A stretch of DNA of 64,000 nt from Sphaerotilus mobilis. Its GTDB lineage: Bacteria; Pseudomonadota; Gammaproteobacteria; Burkholderiales; Burkholderiaceae_C. A program made the translations under genes and the position numbers. Under the pieces are notes generated by a model. That model was given only the letters and a program-made list of their open reading frames with translations. It was not told the DNA's origin and made no database searches. Position 1 is the first letter of the stretch. The number at the start of each line of letters is the position of its first letter. The stretch is taken from positions 372,001-436,000 of the forward strand of contig NZ_SGWV01000008.1 in NCBI RefSeq assembly GCF_004216565.1. The letters run 5' to 3'. This document shows positions 63,546 through 64,000 of the stretch, piece after piece.

Positions 63546-64000
63546 ATGACCCTGGTCCAGTTGCGTCACCTGATCGCGGTGGCCGAGAGTGGCTCGTTCA
63601 GCCGCTCGGCCGAGGCGCTGTTCCTGACCCAGCCGGCGCTCAGCCGCAGCATCCGGGCGCTGGAGGACGGCCTGGGCCAGCCGCTGTTCGACCGCATCGG
63701 CCGCCGCAACGAGCTGACGCCCTTCGGCCGCGAGGTGCTGCAGCGCGCCCGGCAACTGGTCTTCGATGCCGACGAGCTGGGCGCCAGCGGCCGCCAGATG
63801 CGCGACGGTGAGGCCGGCCGGCTGCGCATCGGCCTGGGCTCGGGCCCCGGCGCGCTCCTGATGACGCCGCTGCTGCAGCACATGGCGACACACCATCCCA
63901 AGGTGCAGGTCGAGGTCGCCCGCGGCCAGACCGCCTTGCTGGTCGAACAGCTGCGCGAACGCCGGCTCGATGCGCTGGTGGTCGACGCCCGCTCGGTCGA
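63546..64000 (+). CDS. LysR-type regulator, N-terminal part
   Basis: The frame starts with MTLVQLRHLIAVAESGSFSR, a LysR winged helix (SRSAEALFLTQPALSRSIRA), and runs off the right edge in the effector domain (GRLRIGLGSGPGALLMTPLL). AGGAG stands six bases before the ATG. It is divergent from the Bug/amidohydrolase pair across 157 bp and is likely its regulator. The C terminus is outside the window. Confidence 0.85.
   Translation, partial: MTLVQLRHLIAVAESGSFSRSAEALFLTQPALSRSIRALEDGLGQPLFDRIGRRNELTPFGREVLQRARQLVFDADELGASGRQMRDGEAGRLRIGLGSGPGALLMTPLLQHMATHHPKVQVEVARGQTALLVEQLRERRLDALVVDARSV

Overview
The window is about 69% GC, densely coded and without plasmid or phage genes. The gene families (Bug/TctC solute receptor, ModE-controlled molybdate operon, TRAP-linked gallate pathway, ergothioneine genes, DUF2282/DUF692 bufferin operon) point to a Burkholderiales betaproteobacterium. 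The Leptothrix/Sphaerotilus side of the order is my best guess, but that is inference from gene content, not a database match.

Layout. 1-3.9 kb: end of a HAD hydrolase, aminopeptidase N (pepN), fructose-1,6-bisphosphatase (fbp). 4.0-6.5 kb, minus strand: a four-gene bufferin operon (DUF2282 precursor, DUF692/MNIO enzyme, DUF2063 partner, DoxX membrane protein) for copper or metal stress. 6.7-9.2 kb: DUF427 gene and the ergothioneine pair egtB-egtD. 9.2-9.8 kb: a tandem array of palindromic GTAG-head (REP-type) repeats, with relatives at 15.6-15.8 kb. 9.8-20.8 kb, minus strand: a type I secretion system (outer membrane factor, adaptor, LapB-like ABC transporter) followed upstream by three glycosyltransferase-like genes and UDP-galactopyranose mutase. 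21.0-23.0 kb, plus strand: DUF2946-like protein, Crp/Fnr-type regulator and a Tat-exported Csp1-like copper storage protein. 23.0-37.7 kb: a SPINDLY/GT41-type TPR glycosyltransferase, a HicB-like protein, a giant 2852-residue protein made of about 324 perfectly phased octapeptides, and a divergent 1020-residue TPR/GT41-like protein. 37.8 kb: tRNA-Thr(CGT). 38.0-41.0 kb: modABC-modE with a ModE-type operator. 41.0-47.9 kb, minus strand: YidB-like protein, a propeller/GGDEF sensor and a PruR-DcpA-like pair (periplasmic pterin-binding protein plus GGDEF-EAL enzyme). 48.0-56.5 kb: gallate/shikimate-type catabolic cluster (amidohydrolase, ABC-type receptor, shikimate dehydrogenase, gallate dioxygenase, TRAP transporter) with a divergent LysR regulator. 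56.6-64 kb: YicG/UPF0126 channel-like protein, a large membrane-anchored patatin-like phospholipase, an M20 amidohydrolase with a Bug receptor, and the start of another LysR regulator.

The most striking content is the 9.8-37.7 kb block. I propose that it encodes a secreted, possibly O-glycosylated surface fibre: the Ser/Thr-rich octad protein is the cargo, the type I system exports it, and the cytoplasmic GT41-like enzymes and Galf-linked transferases decorate it or the envelope. A FliA (sigma-28)-like promoter lies in front of the giant gene, which would tie its expression to the motile/sessile switch. Two c-di-GMP sensors encoded a few kilobases away may act on the same decision. The link between these genes rests on neighbourhood and protein features; none of it has been tested.
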